Below are positions 39,754 to 49,348 of a stretch of DNA of 64,000 bases, piece after piece. Position numbers and translations under genes: made by a program. The notes beneath the pieces were generated by a model. It searched no databases. It was not told the DNA's origin and was given only the letters and a program-made list of their open reading frames with translations. Position 1 is the first letter of the stretch; every line of letters starts with the position of its first letter. This stretch comes from Arthrobacter sp. E3 (GTDB taxonomy: Bacteria > Actinomycetota > Actinomycetes > Actinomycetales > Micrococcaceae): the NCBI RefSeq assembly GCF_017353415.1, contig NZ_JAFMPX010000003.1, positions 114,766-178,765 of the forward strand. Direction: 5' to 3'.

Positions 39754-40638
39754 GTGTCCTACGCTTATACAGTGATCTTTCTTCTAGCAGTTGTGGGCAT
39801 TCTGGGTGTGTCTGCTTCGGGCCCCATCATGGCGGCCACTGCGGCTCCAGCGTTGACCATTGCACTGTGGCGTAATGCACTAGGTGCCTTTGCCCTCGGT
39901 GCTCCGGCATTCATTAGAAACCCAAAGCAGTTCAATTCCCTGAGCCGGGAGGAACTGAAATTCACCGTCATTGCTGCAACAGCGCTGGCGTTGCATTTTG
40001 CATGCTTCGTCACAGCGGTGAAATTGACCAGCGTCGCAGCCGCAACGGCCCTTGTATGCCTGCAGGCAGCATGGATAGCTATGTATCAGTGGATAAGGGG
40101 TACCAGGCCGTCACGGCCCGTTCTGCTGGGTCTGGGGACGGCTCTGCTTGGAGTCGTGGTGATTACAGGTTTTGATATGGGAGTCTCTACGCAAGCGTTG
40201 GTGGGAGACATTCTGGCTGTGCTGGGTGGGGCACTGGCCGCCATCTATACGCTTGCTGGCGCCAAAGCGCGCAAAAGTTTGTCAACAACGCTCTACTCAA
40301 GCGTCTGTTTCACGCTGTGTTCCGTGATTTTGCTGGCCTTGTGTCTCATCTTCCGCCAACCTCTAGTCAACATCCCACCTGAAGCTTGGTGGGGGATTCT
40401 GGGTGTGACTGTGGCTTCCCAGCTATTTGGACACACGATTTTCAATTTCCTGCTGGCCACCATTTCCCCGCTCGTGGTGTCGATGATGATCTTGGTGGAG
40501 ATTCCAGGGGCTGCCCTGTTGGCTGGGATCTTCCTGCACCAATCGCTGCCTTCCGGAACCTACATTGGACTGGCTCTGATCCTTGCAGGCTTAGCTGTGG
40601 TGATTGTTCGACAAGGGCGTAGTGGAATCAAACGATAA
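39754..40638 (+). CDS. EamA/DMT-family transporter
   Basis: Inner-membrane exporter of small metabolites; the substrate cannot be inferred. The 294 residues form ten hydrophobic segments in two repeated EamA halves, typical of the drug/metabolite transporter superfamily. GTG at 39754 is chosen because an earlier in-frame start (39583) would run through tRNA-Ala and its terminator. No clear ribosome-binding site was seen before this start. Confidence 0.88.
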   Translation: MSYAYTVIFLLAVVGILGVSASGPIMAATAAPALTIALWRNALGAFALGAPAFIRNPKQFNSLSREELKFTVIAATALALHFACFVTAVKLTSVAAATALVCLQAAWIAMYQWIRGTRPSRPVLLGLGTALLGVVVITGFDMGVSTQALVGDILAVLGGALAAIYTLAGAKARKSLSTTLYSSVCFTLCSVILLALCLIFRQPLVNIPPEAWWGILGVTVASQLFGHTIFNFLLATISPLVVSMMILVEIPGAALLAGIFLHQSLPSGTYIGLALILAGLAVVIVRQGRSGIKR

Positions 40639-40656
40639 TCTAGGATCGAACACAAA

Positions 40657-40698
40657 GTAGCGAGGGTCCAAGATCAGTTGATCTTGGACCCTCGCTAC
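40657..40698. terminator. Bidirectional terminator hairpin
   Basis: A perfect 20-base stem (GTAGCGAGGGTCCAAGATCA at 40657-40676, complement at 40679-40698) with a two-base loop. It lies between the convergent EamA gene and the repeat protein at 40750, so it probably serves both. Confidence 0.9.
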
Positions 40699-40749
40699 GG
40701 TCGGTAGTTGGCGTTAACAACAGCGGTGTCTACCCATTATTTTGGCAGA

Positions 40750-41805
40750 CTACTTCTTGGGGTCCGCCGGTTTCGGCACTGAGTTCGTCACAGCCTTGAC
40801 TGTGGCCTCTTTGGCCTCTGCGGCGTCATCTGCCGCCTTGGCTAGAGGTTCCTTTGCCTCGGCCACTGCCTCTGTGGCGCCTTCCTTTACGCTCTCAACT
40901 TTGGCCTTCGCGGTCTTGACCGCTTCCTGTGTCTTCTCTTCCACTGTGTCCGTGACCTTTTCCACAGTGTCGGTGACGTCCTTCACAGCCTTGTGTGCGC
41001 CGTCGTCCGCAGGAACAGGTGCGGGCACCTTGGCATCATGGGCGGGAGTCGAAGTTGCCGCGGGGGCAGGCGCTACCGGAGCGGGTGTCTTCCAAGGGTC
41101 TGCTACAGGTTTGGACGCCTTCCACGCAGCCACACCTGCAGCAGTGGCAGCCACAACAATGCCTACAACCAGCCAGCCCTTCCCCGCTTTGTTTTTCTTT
41201 GACGCCTTCTTCAAGTCAGCTGAGAGTTGCTTGGCTGATTCGGCGGCGGCCTTCTTGGCCTTGGCCACGGCCTTCTTGTTGCCAGTCAGTTTGGCTGCGG
41301 CAATTTCCACTTGGTGGGAAGCCTTGGACTTTTCCAGGGCTGCTTCAACAGCGCTGGCAGCGTCCCCGAGCTTTCCGGCGAACAAGGGGATGTAGTCATC
41401 AACCACCTTGTCCTTTGCCGAAGTGATGGCTGGCCCCGTCTTGTCCAGGGCATCTTGAAGATACGGTGTTGCACCGTCTACGGCCTCTGAAATGCGTGGT
41501 GCAAGACGTCCCAGGCCTTCCTGAATCTTCGGGGTCACAGTGGCAACGCCGTCGGCCGTGTACTGAGCAGCCCTGCGCAAGCCGTCCTGAACCACAGGGG
41601 ATGCCTGCTCAATGCCCTTTTCAATGCGTGGTACGGCCCAGCCCAGTGCCGCCTCGATGCGGGGGGCCGTCCAATCCTTGGCGTTTTCCACATGGGGAGC
41701 TGCCCACTCAAAGGCATTGTCCACCCCTGTGTTGAGTGTGTCTCCCAAATCCTGGGCTAAGCGGTCAACCTTCTTCACGTTTCCTCCAAATGTCAGCAGT
41801 TTCAT
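40750..41805 (-). CDS. Amphipathic-helix repeat protein with one membrane segment (unknown function)
   Basis: No family recognised. The 351-residue product starts with about 130 residues of short, repeating helical units in which aromatic-proline turns recur (APHVENAKDW, APRIEAALGW, VPRIEKGIEQ, APRISEAVDG). This is the style of proteins that lie on a membrane or lipid surface. A Lys/Ala-rich coiled segment follows, then one membrane segment near residues 205-227 (GKGWLVVGIVVAATAAGVAAW), then a Pro/Ala-rich linker and a Lys/Glu/Ala helix. It has no secretion signal at its N-terminus. It is divergent from ppiA. Confidence 0.7.
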   Translation of the reverse strand: MKLLTFGGNVKKVDRLAQDLGDTLNTGVDNAFEWAAPHVENAKDWTAPRIEAALGWAVPRIEKGIEQASPVVQDGLRRAAQYTADGVATVTPKIQEGLGRLAPRISEAVDGATPYLQDALDKTGPAITSAKDKVVDDYIPLFAGKLGDAASAVEAALEKSKASHQVEIAAAKLTGNKKAVAKAKKAAAESAKQLSADLKKASKKNKAGKGWLVVGIVVAATAAGVAAWKASKPVADPWKTPAPVAPAPAATSTPAHDAKVPAPVPADDGAHKAVKDVTDTVEKVTDTVEEKTQEAVKTAKAKVESVKEGATEAVAEAKEPLAKAADDAAEAKEATVKAVTNSVPKPADPKK

Positions 41806-41915
41806 GATTCAGCCTACGTCGCCAAGTGCCCTCTCGCTATCTTTTGGCAGTTCGCCGGGCGCGGAATGAATACATAAGGCAGAAATTTCCCACGTTCGCA
41901 TGACAGAATATCGCC

Positions 41916-42458
41916 ATGACTGCTATTCCAACCGCAAAAGCAACTATCAGCACAAGCCTGGGCGACATCGTCGTGGACCTCTTCGGTAACCACGCCCCCA
42001 AGACTGTGGCAAACTTCGTCGGTCTGGCCACCGGTACCACTGAGTGGACGCACCCCGGAACCGGCGAGAAGACGAACGCCCCGCTCTACAACGGCACTAT
42101 CTTCCACCGCATTATCAAAGACTTCATGATTCAGGGTGGCGATCCCTTGGGCCGTGGAATTGGAGGCCCCGGCTACCAGTTCGATGACGAGATCAATCCT
42201 GACCTGAACTTCAACGACCCTTACAAGTTTGCTATGGCCAACGCCGGCACTCAGGGTGGCCGTGGAACCAACGGTTCACAATTCTTCATCACGACCGTGA
42301 ACACCAGCTGGCTGCAGGGCAAGCACACTATCTTCGGCGAGGTCTCCGATGAGGCGTCGCGGGCAGTTGTGGACGCAATTGAAGCCGTGGCCACAGGTGC
42401 CGGCGACAAACCGCGTGAAGACGTTGTTATCAAGTCCGTGACCGTCGAACAGCTCTAA
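41916..42458 (+). CDS. ppiA: Peptidyl-prolyl cis-trans isomerase (cyclophilin)
   Basis: Catalyses proline isomerisation during protein folding. The 180-residue cytoplasmic enzyme has no signal peptide. Cyclophilin motifs are clear: FHRIIKDFMIQGGDP, the catalytic arginine in that segment, GTNGSQFFIT and the closing HTIFGEV. ATG at 41916. The same gene lies at this place in the mycobacterial order. Confidence 0.96.
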   Translation: MTAIPTAKATISTSLGDIVVDLFGNHAPKTVANFVGLATGTTEWTHPGTGEKTNAPLYNGTIFHRIIKDFMIQGGDPLGRGIGGPGYQFDDEINPDLNFNDPYKFAMANAGTQGGRGTNGSQFFITTVNTSWLQGKHTIFGEVSDEASRAVVDAIEAVATGAGDKPREDVVIKSVTVEQL

Positions 42459-42484
42459 TAACAGCTTTTCATTTTCATGGCTTT

Positions 42485-42515
42485 GGTCGCCGGATACTGC
42501 AGGTATCCGGCGACC
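42485..42515 (+). terminator. Terminator hairpin after ppiA
   Basis: A 13-base perfect stem (GGTCGCCGGATAC and complement) with a five-base TGCAG loop, 27 bases after the ppiA stop and 39 bases before the rhomboid start. Confidence 0.85.
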
Positions 42516-42553
42516 GGAGCCTTCCTTGTATCATTCGCATGAGGAACCAACCC

Positions 42554-43414
42554 ATGAGTTCTGCTTTCCCGGCCCGGGAATCCGCAACAGGAGCCCCAGT
42601 GTGTCCGCGCCACCCAGATCGCGTCTCGTATGTGAGCTGTCAAAGGTGCGGTCGGCCAACGTGTCCAGATTGCCAGCGCAGTGCGGCCGTGGGAGTTCAA
42701 TGCGTGGACTGTGTGCGTGAGACGAACAAAGCTGTTTCTTCGCGACGCACCATATTTGGTGGGGTGGCTCGTGCTGGCCGCCCCGTTGTCACAATAACTA
42801 TGATGGCCATCTGTGTTGTTGCCTTTGCCCTTGATTGGGCCATACCCAAAGACTTCGTATTTCAGAACTTCGCTTATGCGCCGTTTTTGACAGAAACCGA
42901 GCCGTGGCGCATGGTGAGCTCGGCGTTCCTGCACTCAACCAACATCATGCACATCGCCTTTAATATGTACGCCCTGTGGATTTTGGGCAATGCTCTTGAA
43001 TCGGCCTTTGGCCGTGCACGCTTCCTTGCGGTGTATCTTGTCAGCGCCTTTGCTGGATCCGTCGGCGTCTTGCTGCTGGCCCCCATCGACACGGTCGTCG
43101 TGGGAGCATCGGGGGCAGTATTCGGTCTTTTTGGGGCACTCTTCGTGGTGCAGAAGAAGCGCGGTGGGGATCTTAGACAGATCATCGTGTTGCTGCTGAT
43201 TAACGCCGCTATTGGTTTCATTATCCCGAACATTGCCTGGCAGGCACATCTGGGCGGCCTGATTGCTGGTGCGCTCTGTACAGTTGCCATCGCCTACGCT
43301 CCAGCTAAGAACCGGGTAATTGTCCAGTGGGGTGGGATTGCTGCTGTCGCGATGCTTATGGTTGGTCTTACTCTCTACAAAGTCTCAACTTTCCCGCTCT
43401 TTACCCTGGGCTAA
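42554..43414 (+). CDS. Rhomboid-family intramembrane serine protease
   Basis: Cleaves substrates inside the membrane. The product (286 residues from ATG 42554) has an N-terminal cysteine/histidine-rich segment (CPRHPDRVSYVSCQRCGRPTCPDCQ), likely a zinc-binding B-box-like finger, followed by about seven membrane segments. Rhomboid motifs present: HIAFNMYALWILG, the catalytic serine in GASGAVFGLFGA, and the catalytic histidine in WQAHLGGLIAG. ATG at 42554 has GAGGAA eight bases upstream and is preferred over ATG at 42539. Confidence 0.93.
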   Translation: MSSAFPARESATGAPVCPRHPDRVSYVSCQRCGRPTCPDCQRSAAVGVQCVDCVRETNKAVSSRRTIFGGVARAGRPVVTITMMAICVVAFALDWAIPKDFVFQNFAYAPFLTETEPWRMVSSAFLHSTNIMHIAFNMYALWILGNALESAFGRARFLAVYLVSAFAGSVGVLLLAPIDTVVVGASGAVFGLFGALFVVQKKRGGDLRQIIVLLLINAAIGFIIPNIAWQAHLGGLIAGALCTVAIAYAPAKNRVIVQWGGIAAVAMLMVGLTLYKVSTFPLFTLG

Positions 43415-43498
43415 AGAATCGGTTAAAGCAGGTGAACCGGCGGTTTACAGATGGCATTGGCGACGCAAACTGCAGACGCACGTCATTAGCTGCCTTGG

Positions 43499-44050
43499 CT
43501 ACTGCTTGAGTCGTCGGTAGTCACCACCGTAATGAATCAAGGGTGACAAGTCCTTGACCCACGGTGCGTCTTCACCCATAGACACCACATTTCCCACCAC
43601 CAAGAGGTGGGTTGCCGCTTCGTGAATGGCTGTAGTTTCGACTTCAAAGAAGGCTAGAGCCCCTGAGATCACCGCATTTCCAGTGACTGGTCCGCGCCTA
43701 AAATCAATTTGCTCGAGCAACCCCTCAATCGGTGTGCCCGGGCTGGCCAGCCAATTAGCCTGCGCCCGTTGGGATGCCGTTAACAATGAGAGAGCCCATG
43801 ATCCCGACTCTGCAACAGCAAGGGCGATCCGGGACTCTGCGTACAGGCTGACAAGCAATGTCGGAGGGTCATAGGACACTGACAAGTAAGCACTCACCGT
43901 TGCGGCATAGTCGTGGTTGCGCAGGGACGTGCTGATGATGGCCACTCCACAGCCTTGCTCGGCACTGAGCCGACGGTACTCATCAACATCTTCCTGCTCC
44001 GGATGCTGTGGGAAAACTCTGTGGATATCGAGGTTGTCAGCTAGTTCCAT
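43499..44050 (-). CDS. Flavin reductase domain protein
   Basis: Predicted FMN-binding reductase of the flavin-reductase-like (split-barrel) family; the electron donor and partner are unknown. Conserved features include VAIISTSLRN, then VSAYLSVSYDPPTLLVSL (FMN-binding region) and SGALAFFEVETTAIHEA, ending near residues reading PLIHYGGDYRRL. The usual length is about 160-180. ATG at 44050 (183 residues) is chosen; ATGs at 44074 and 44098 would run further into a DnaA-box cluster. The 3' end is convergent with the rhomboid gene. Confidence 0.85.
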   Translation of the reverse strand: MELADNLDIHRVFPQHPEQEDVDEYRRLSAEQGCGVAIISTSLRNHDYAATVSAYLSVSYDPPTLLVSLYAESRIALAVAESGSWALSLLTASQRAQANWLASPGTPIEGLLEQIDFRRGPVTGNAVISGALAFFEVETTAIHEAATHLLVVGNVVSMGEDAPWVKDLSPLIHYGGDYRRLKQ

Positions 44051-44628
44051 GTGCTCATCGTTGCATGTATCCATACTTGTCCACAGTGATGTCCACACAT
44101 GGGCATAACTTACAGGGCTGTAGTTCTAGTAGTTTCAAATTAGTCGTACAAAGGGTTTTCCCCAGCCTTATGCACATGGTGGATAAGTTACACACATGTA
44201 GTTCCACAGCTGTGGATTACTTCAGCCCAGTGATTTCGTTGCAGAACCGTGAAGTAGGTAGCCAAGTTATCCACTTCTGTGGATAACTTTGTGAACAACT
44301 AGGGTCAACCTGTGTTTCGAAGACAGCTTGTGGATAGTTCGAATGACTTGTCAAGGTCAGTGGATAAGTCACTGGGGTGTGGGAAAAAGTTATCCACAGT
44401 GTGGAGAACTTTGGGGATAGTGCGCTTAATCGCAGGCAAGGAAGAAGTTCAGCATGAGTTCCGCCTTATTGACCCCCACCCATGTTGCCTAGTTGGCATG
44501 AGGGGGTTGGATGATCAATTTGTGCGGCTCAACTCGATGCATCGATCTTGGGCCTGGTGTTTGATCTCGCCCTCGTTCCAGCACCCAGATGACTGCCTAC
44601 CGCTCCTGCATGGTGGCAGGATGGTGTT
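44051..44628. other. Non-coding segment with a dense DnaA-box cluster
   Basis: No supported gene. Between 44077 and 44398 there are three exact TTATNCACA boxes: 44168-44176 (forward), 44278-44286 (reverse) and 44390-44398 (forward). One-mismatch copies include 44077-44085, 44178-44186 (rev), 44188-44196, 44211-44219 (rev), 44267-44275, 44290-44298 (rev), 44329-44337 (rev) and 44359-44367 (rev). That is about 11 boxes in 320 bases, denser than either oriC part. It lies about 15 kb right of dnaA-dnaN. A DnaA-titrating or origin-like role is inference. Confidence 0.8.
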
Positions 44629-45240
44629 ATGACAGCCGAACCTGATGAGCATTTGGACACCGTTTTGATCGGTGGTCGGGAGGAACGTCTAATAGTCATC
44701 GTGGACTATGACTTTGAATGGCCGTCACTTTTTGACGCTCTCGCCTCAGTCATTGAGGTGGCGGTTGGCGAGGGTGCGTTGTCGGTTGAGCACATTGGCT
44801 CAACTTCCGTTCCTGGACTGCCAGCGAAGCCGATTATCGATATTTTGTTGATAGTCGAAGACGTCGCTGATGAGAACGTCTTCCTGGGCAAGCTTGAAGC
44901 CGTTGGATTTGAGCTTCGTGTCAGGGAAATAGGCCACTGCATGATGAGGACTACAGCCAGAGACGTCCACATTCATGTTCTTTCCGCCAAAAGTTCGGCG
45001 ATTTCTGACTACCTGGACTTTCGCGACTGGCTTCGTGAGGACGAATCGGATCGACATCTTTATGCCACAACGAAGAAGCACCTGGCTCAGCAACCGTGGC
45101 TGGACATGAACGACTACGCGGAAGCTAAAACTGAAGTTGTCACACAAATCCTCTCTAGAGCCCGGAGATGGCTGGAGGCTGGGTCAGTCGTTCGGTACAG
45201 CGAAGCGAGCATACCCCATCTTGGGCCTCATGAAACGTGA
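44629..45240 (+). CDS. GrpB-family (UPF0157) nucleotidyltransferase-like protein
   Basis: Function not established; the family shares a nucleotidyltransferase fold. The 203 residues show the family signature VEHIGSTSVPGLPAKPIIDILL near residue 53 with the GSTS and D-x-x motifs, and a C-terminal YAEAKTEVVTQIL. ATG at 44629. Upstream is the DnaA-box cluster, so its promoter may sit near 44560-44620. Confidence 0.9.
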   Translation: MTAEPDEHLDTVLIGGREERLIVIVDYDFEWPSLFDALASVIEVAVGEGALSVEHIGSTSVPGLPAKPIIDILLIVEDVADENVFLGKLEAVGFELRVREIGHCMMRTTARDVHIHVLSAKSSAISDYLDFRDWLREDESDRHLYATTKKHLAQQPWLDMNDYAEAKTEVVTQILSRARRWLEAGSVVRYSEASIPHLGPHET

Positions 45241-45402
45241 AGAATGGACGTAATATGCCACTTCCATCGGCACGGCCTCCGCCACGAAACTAGAATGAAG
45301 GTAGTACTACTGGTTTCGGGTGGAGTCCTGTCAAACAACAAGTGATACCGCAAGCTAACTGCAGCCAACATCAAGGCGGCAAGCACTAGGAAATGGGGAA
45401 GC

Positions 45403-48060
45403 GTGGCCCGCCGGGCGAATGTTGGGGAGATAGTTGAAAAGTTGACGAGCAATTCGTCAAGAGGCGTGCTCATTGTCGGTTCCCGCGGGGCGGGGAAAAC
45501 CTGGATACTGGGCCAAATTCTCGCGGAATTGGATGCAGACGCCGTCACTATCAGGCTTTCTGCCAGCAAGGCCTTAAGCGCGATTCCATTTGGTGCTGTC
45601 AATGCCAGAGTCGGTGTGAATCTCATCCGTAGCAATGACTACTATGAAATTCTCAATGGTCTGCTGGAACAAATCAACGCCGCCACATCAGCAGGACACC
45701 GTGTCTTTTTGATGGTCGACAACGCCAATCACCTTGACAGCCAAAGTGCAGCCATCATCCTTCAAGTGGTCATGTCTACAGAAGCAAAGCTGATTCTCGT
45801 GGATCAGCCTGGCGGTCACAACAACCACCTAAGAGATTTGTGGCGCGACGGACACTTGACGCGTTTTGAACTGGCACCTCTGCAGTCCGAAGATGTGCAA
45901 ATCTTTCTGGAGCACGTTTTGGGAGGCAAGGTAGCTGGACCAGCTGCCGAGTACCTAGCTATCCGGTCCGACGGCAATCCTCTGGTGCTTCAAGGGCTGG
46001 TGGCCGGTGCACAGGAAGAAGGCTCGTTACGGAAAGTCAACAACGTATGGGTGCTGGATCATCCTGCCGACCTTCTCGGCACGGAATCCTGGGAGTTCCT
46101 GCAGATGGACTTGGACCACCTGCCAGCGGAGTCCCGCCGCATCATTGAAATTCTCGCACTAGCAGGGCCCTTGCCATTGGATCTGCTTCTTGACTTGACT
46201 GTTCCCGAAGCTGTTGATGACATCCAGCAACGAGAAATGGTTGAAATCATTCCAGGAACTACCATGTCCATGCGGCTGGCCCGACGGGCAACTGCACCTG
46301 CCATCCGTGCGATGGTACCGGTGGGGCGCAGCCGTCGACTATTGGCTGAAGTCTCAAGGGTTCTGTCGCCTGAAGAGCAAACACATCCTGAAGCGATCAT
46401 CAACTTCACCCGATGGTTCCTCGACTGCGGGCTGCCAGTGAATGAGAACAGGATTCTGAAAGCAACCAGCTGGGCCAATCAGTTGATGCGGCCCCACGAA
46501 GCCCTTCAATTTAGCAGCACCAGGGTTGGTGACGAAAATTATGCAATCTTGCTTGCCGAGCGGGCCATAGCCCATCTCAATCAAAATCGTCCCCAAGATG
46601 CCCGCACACTTTCCCTGCAAGCGCTTGAATTGGCTCAGAGCCCCGAGGCTGCCGCGAAAGCAATGAGGGCAATGCATTTGAGCCACTTTGCGGAAATGGA
46701 TTACGAAGCTCGTTTCGAGGCGGCGCTGGCTCGCTACGAGATCCGCTTTGGACAGACAACATTAAGTGAATCCTCCACCAGGGCCGACATCGAATTGCTC
46801 ACGGTTCTGACCATGAGTGACGTTTCCTTGGGCAATGTGGAACGAGCCACAGCAAACATACAGGCGCTACTGAAGCATCCGCTGACGAGGAGTGTCAGCG
46901 ACCAAGTCCACCTGAAATCGCTGCTATGCGAGATTTTCCGAGTTACGGGGCAGATGAGCCAATCAGTGGCCACAGCCATGGAAGTCATTGCCGCACTGGA
47001 GAACCCCGAAGGCTTCCCGCGTCCTGACATTGCCATTCTGGCCTATTCCCGAGCAGTTGCAGCATTTATTTACGACGGCGCCTGGGACCACGTGCGTGTA
47101 GCCCTGGACCCCGCAACGTTCGTCAACCCTGACCTCTTGCTGTATGCGGGGGGTCTGCGGGATCTGGCCGGTGCCATGATGCACAGTAGGCGGGGCTATA
47201 TTGAGGAGGCGTTGACCGCGCTGGAGTCAGCGATAGGCGCACTCAATGACTATGACCCATGGTCGGTAATGGGTACCGCACTTGGGCTGAAAGCATATTG
47301 TCTGATGATGCGCGGTGATCTTGCGGGATCGCAGGAATATCAAAAAAAACTGGGAGGGTTGTCCCGCCGAAGTGGCAAGTTCCACGAATTGGAAGGTGCC
47401 GCGTATGCTGCTGCTGCCCAGTACATGAGCGGCCAATCTGAATTGGGGCTGGCACGGCTGCGAAGTGTCCAGCGCGAATGCCACGACAAGGGTTATCTAG
47501 GAATTGAGCTGACCGCGCTTTCGCTGTTGGTGCGAGCAGGCGATTCCGAAGCGTTGGGGAGGCTGACTGAAGTAGCGAGTCTGCTGGAATCCAGCACCAA
47601 AGAGTTCTTTGTGGAGTGGGCAGAAGCGGTGCGCTCCCAGGACCCTGCAATTCTTGATCAGGCCAGTGTCACGGCAATGGATTATGGTTTTGAGCTCATT
47701 GCAGTGGAGCTAGCAACACTGGCACTCAAAAAGTTTCATGACAGTGGAAAAGTGCATAAAAGCCGCAAGACCGCAAGCCGGGTTGTGGCTATGCGCGAAC
47801 ATCTGCCTGGGGTTGTCTCACCAGCCTTTCAATCACTGGATCAGCCCAAAATGACACGCCGGGAGCATCAGATTGCCCTGTTGGTGGCGCAAGGTGAATC
47901 CAATAACTCTATTGCAACCAGACTGCACGTGTCATTGCGCACCATTGAAGGCCACTTATACAGGACCTTCATCAAATTGGATATTCAATCGCGCGAACAA
48001 CTAGCAGCGCTGATGACCGGGGAAGCGTCCAAACCACGTTCCAAGGTCAGCCACTCGTAA
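45403..48060 (+). CDS. Large LuxR-type regulator with N-terminal ATPase (LAL/STAND-like)
   Basis: A likely transcription regulator. The 885 residues begin with a P-loop ATPase: Walker A GSRGAGKT at residues 26-33 and Walker B-like VFLMVDNANHLD near residue 105. A long helical middle (about 350-800) looks like TPR-type repeats. The C-terminus carries a LuxR helix-turn-helix: MTRREHQIALLVAQGESNNS, then IATRLHVSLRTIEGHL. GTG at 45403 with GGGGAAG just upstream. No partner operon is seen; the adjacent adhesin remnant may be unrelated. Confidence 0.88.
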   Translation: MARRANVGEIVEKLTSNSSRGVLIVGSRGAGKTWILGQILAELDADAVTIRLSASKALSAIPFGAVNARVGVNLIRSNDYYEILNGLLEQINAATSAGHRVFLMVDNANHLDSQSAAIILQVVMSTEAKLILVDQPGGHNNHLRDLWRDGHLTRFELAPLQSEDVQIFLEHVLGGKVAGPAAEYLAIRSDGNPLVLQGLVAGAQEEGSLRKVNNVWVLDHPADLLGTESWEFLQMDLDHLPAESRRIIEILALAGPLPLDLLLDLTVPEAVDDIQQREMVEIIPGTTMSMRLARRATAPAIRAMVPVGRSRRLLAEVSRVLSPEEQTHPEAIINFTRWFLDCGLPVNENRILKATSWANQLMRPHEALQFSSTRVGDENYAILLAERAIAHLNQNRPQDARTLSLQALELAQSPEAAAKAMRAMHLSHFAEMDYEARFEAALARYEIRFGQTTLSESSTRADIELLTVLTMSDVSLGNVERATANIQALLKHPLTRSVSDQVHLKSLLCEIFRVTGQMSQSVATAMEVIAALENPEGFPRPDIAILAYSRAVAAFIYDGAWDHVRVALDPATFVNPDLLLYAGGLRDLAGAMMHSRRGYIEEALTALESAIGALNDYDPWSVMGTALGLKAYCLMMRGDLAGSQEYQKKLGGLSRRSGKFHELEGAAYAAAAQYMSGQSELGLARLRSVQRECHDKGYLGIELTALSLLVRAGDSEALGRLTEVASLLESSTKEFFVEWAEAVRSQDPAILDQASVTAMDYGFELIAVELATLALKKFHDSGKVHKSRKTASRVVAMREHLPGVVSPAFQSLDQPKMTRREHQIALLVAQGESNNSIATRLHVSLRTIEGHLYRTFIKLDIQSREQLAALMTGEASKPRSKVSHS

Positions 48061-48104
48061 ACAACTGCTCACAAATGCAAAATTACGAGTGGTGACTGCG
48101 CAAA

Positions 48105-49348
48105 AATTCGGTGGTTGGCACTTGCACTTCACGACCCCTGACACCACAGCGCACCTGGTTGTCACCAACAACCTTGTCCGTGACACGGGTGCCACTAAAA
48201 AGTTGTCAAAGCTGTTATCGGTGAAGTCTGGGCGGCCTTACCGGTGGGACCGGCCCAGTCTTCGCAATCGGCTACAGTTGCTCCGTTGACGGGTGGAAAC
48301 GGCCCTGACAGGATCTGCCATGGTAAAAAACCCGATCAAACGGGTGTACGGATCCGTAGCCGTTGAAGAGGTTGCCACGGGACCGGACGCTGGCAAGGTC
48401 TCGGTAGATCGGGAGTTCACCGGAGAAATGGTGTGCACCTACGGATCAGATCAGCCCGTTATGAAGGCACGGACTGCCACCACGGAAACGCCCCAAAAGA
48501 TCGACGACGTTTTGGTCGGCTCCACTTGTGCCATCACGGAAACAGCACCAACAGCAGCGCCAGTGCAGGATAATCCTTCCATGGTCTGGCTGCCGGTGAA
48601 TCTGCCCGCGGGTATCCATGTGACTGCAAACGAAACTCCTGCAACAGTCGCTGACGCACAGTACAGCTTCAACTGGATGTGCACGTCAGCGGGGTTTACC
48701 TCACCACTCTCAGCAACGGCCAGGATCGCCAATGGCGAGGTATGGCAGTTGCCCGTAGTGGTACTAATCCCCCGTGGCAGCTCCTGTACCGGAGTGGAAG
48801 TACCTGAAAGCCGGCCTGACACGATCGACGGCGCCTACTCCTGGGATCTGGTGAAATCCACCGTCACGGGTGCCACAGGTACCGTGCAAGGCGCTTCCAC
48901 AACGTTTACCGTCCCCACGGATGACACGAAGGTGCTTTTCGTTGCTGCCAACCTCATCTCTCGTTCCTACGGCGAGTTTGCCGTAACGAAGAGCAGCAAC
49001 CCGGTCAGTGGTGCGCAGCTCAAAGTCGGTCAGAGTGTCACGTACTCGCTGACGGTTGTGAACAAGACTCTGACCAACATGGTCTTGGGAACTGGAGACG
49101 TACCGCCCACACCATGTGCGACAACCGTTCCAAGCGATGGAAGTAGCGTTCCTGCCACGAATACTGCCCGAGCCAGACCCCTGCCACTCTCAGATAGGGG
49201 CTTCGTCGTGTCTGACCACGGTATAGCCAGGCCCTGTCCAGATGGCAGTCAGCAGCCTAAACTAAAGTCAGGAAAGAACATGTCAGTGCGTTGCCCAACG
49301 GGTGGGGCTGACGTGACACTGTGGAAGGCAGGGGAACACAATGTCTGA
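48105..49348 (+). pseudogene. Remnant of a large surface adhesin (DUF5979/DUF11-like domains)
   Basis: The longest frame (48293-49348) has no signal peptide but repeated extracellular beta-domains with paired cysteines: ATTETPQKIDDVLVGSTCAITETAP, WMCTSAG, VLIPRGSSCTG. Near residue 225 it switches to a SSNPVSGAQLKVGQSVTYSLTVVNKT unit, typical of DUF11-like repeat adhesins. Before 48293 another frame reads TTAHLVVTNNLVRDTG, another repeat end, so a frameshift separates them. After about 49150 the sequence turns irregular. No sortase signal or anchor remains. It is probably inactive. Confidence 0.6.
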
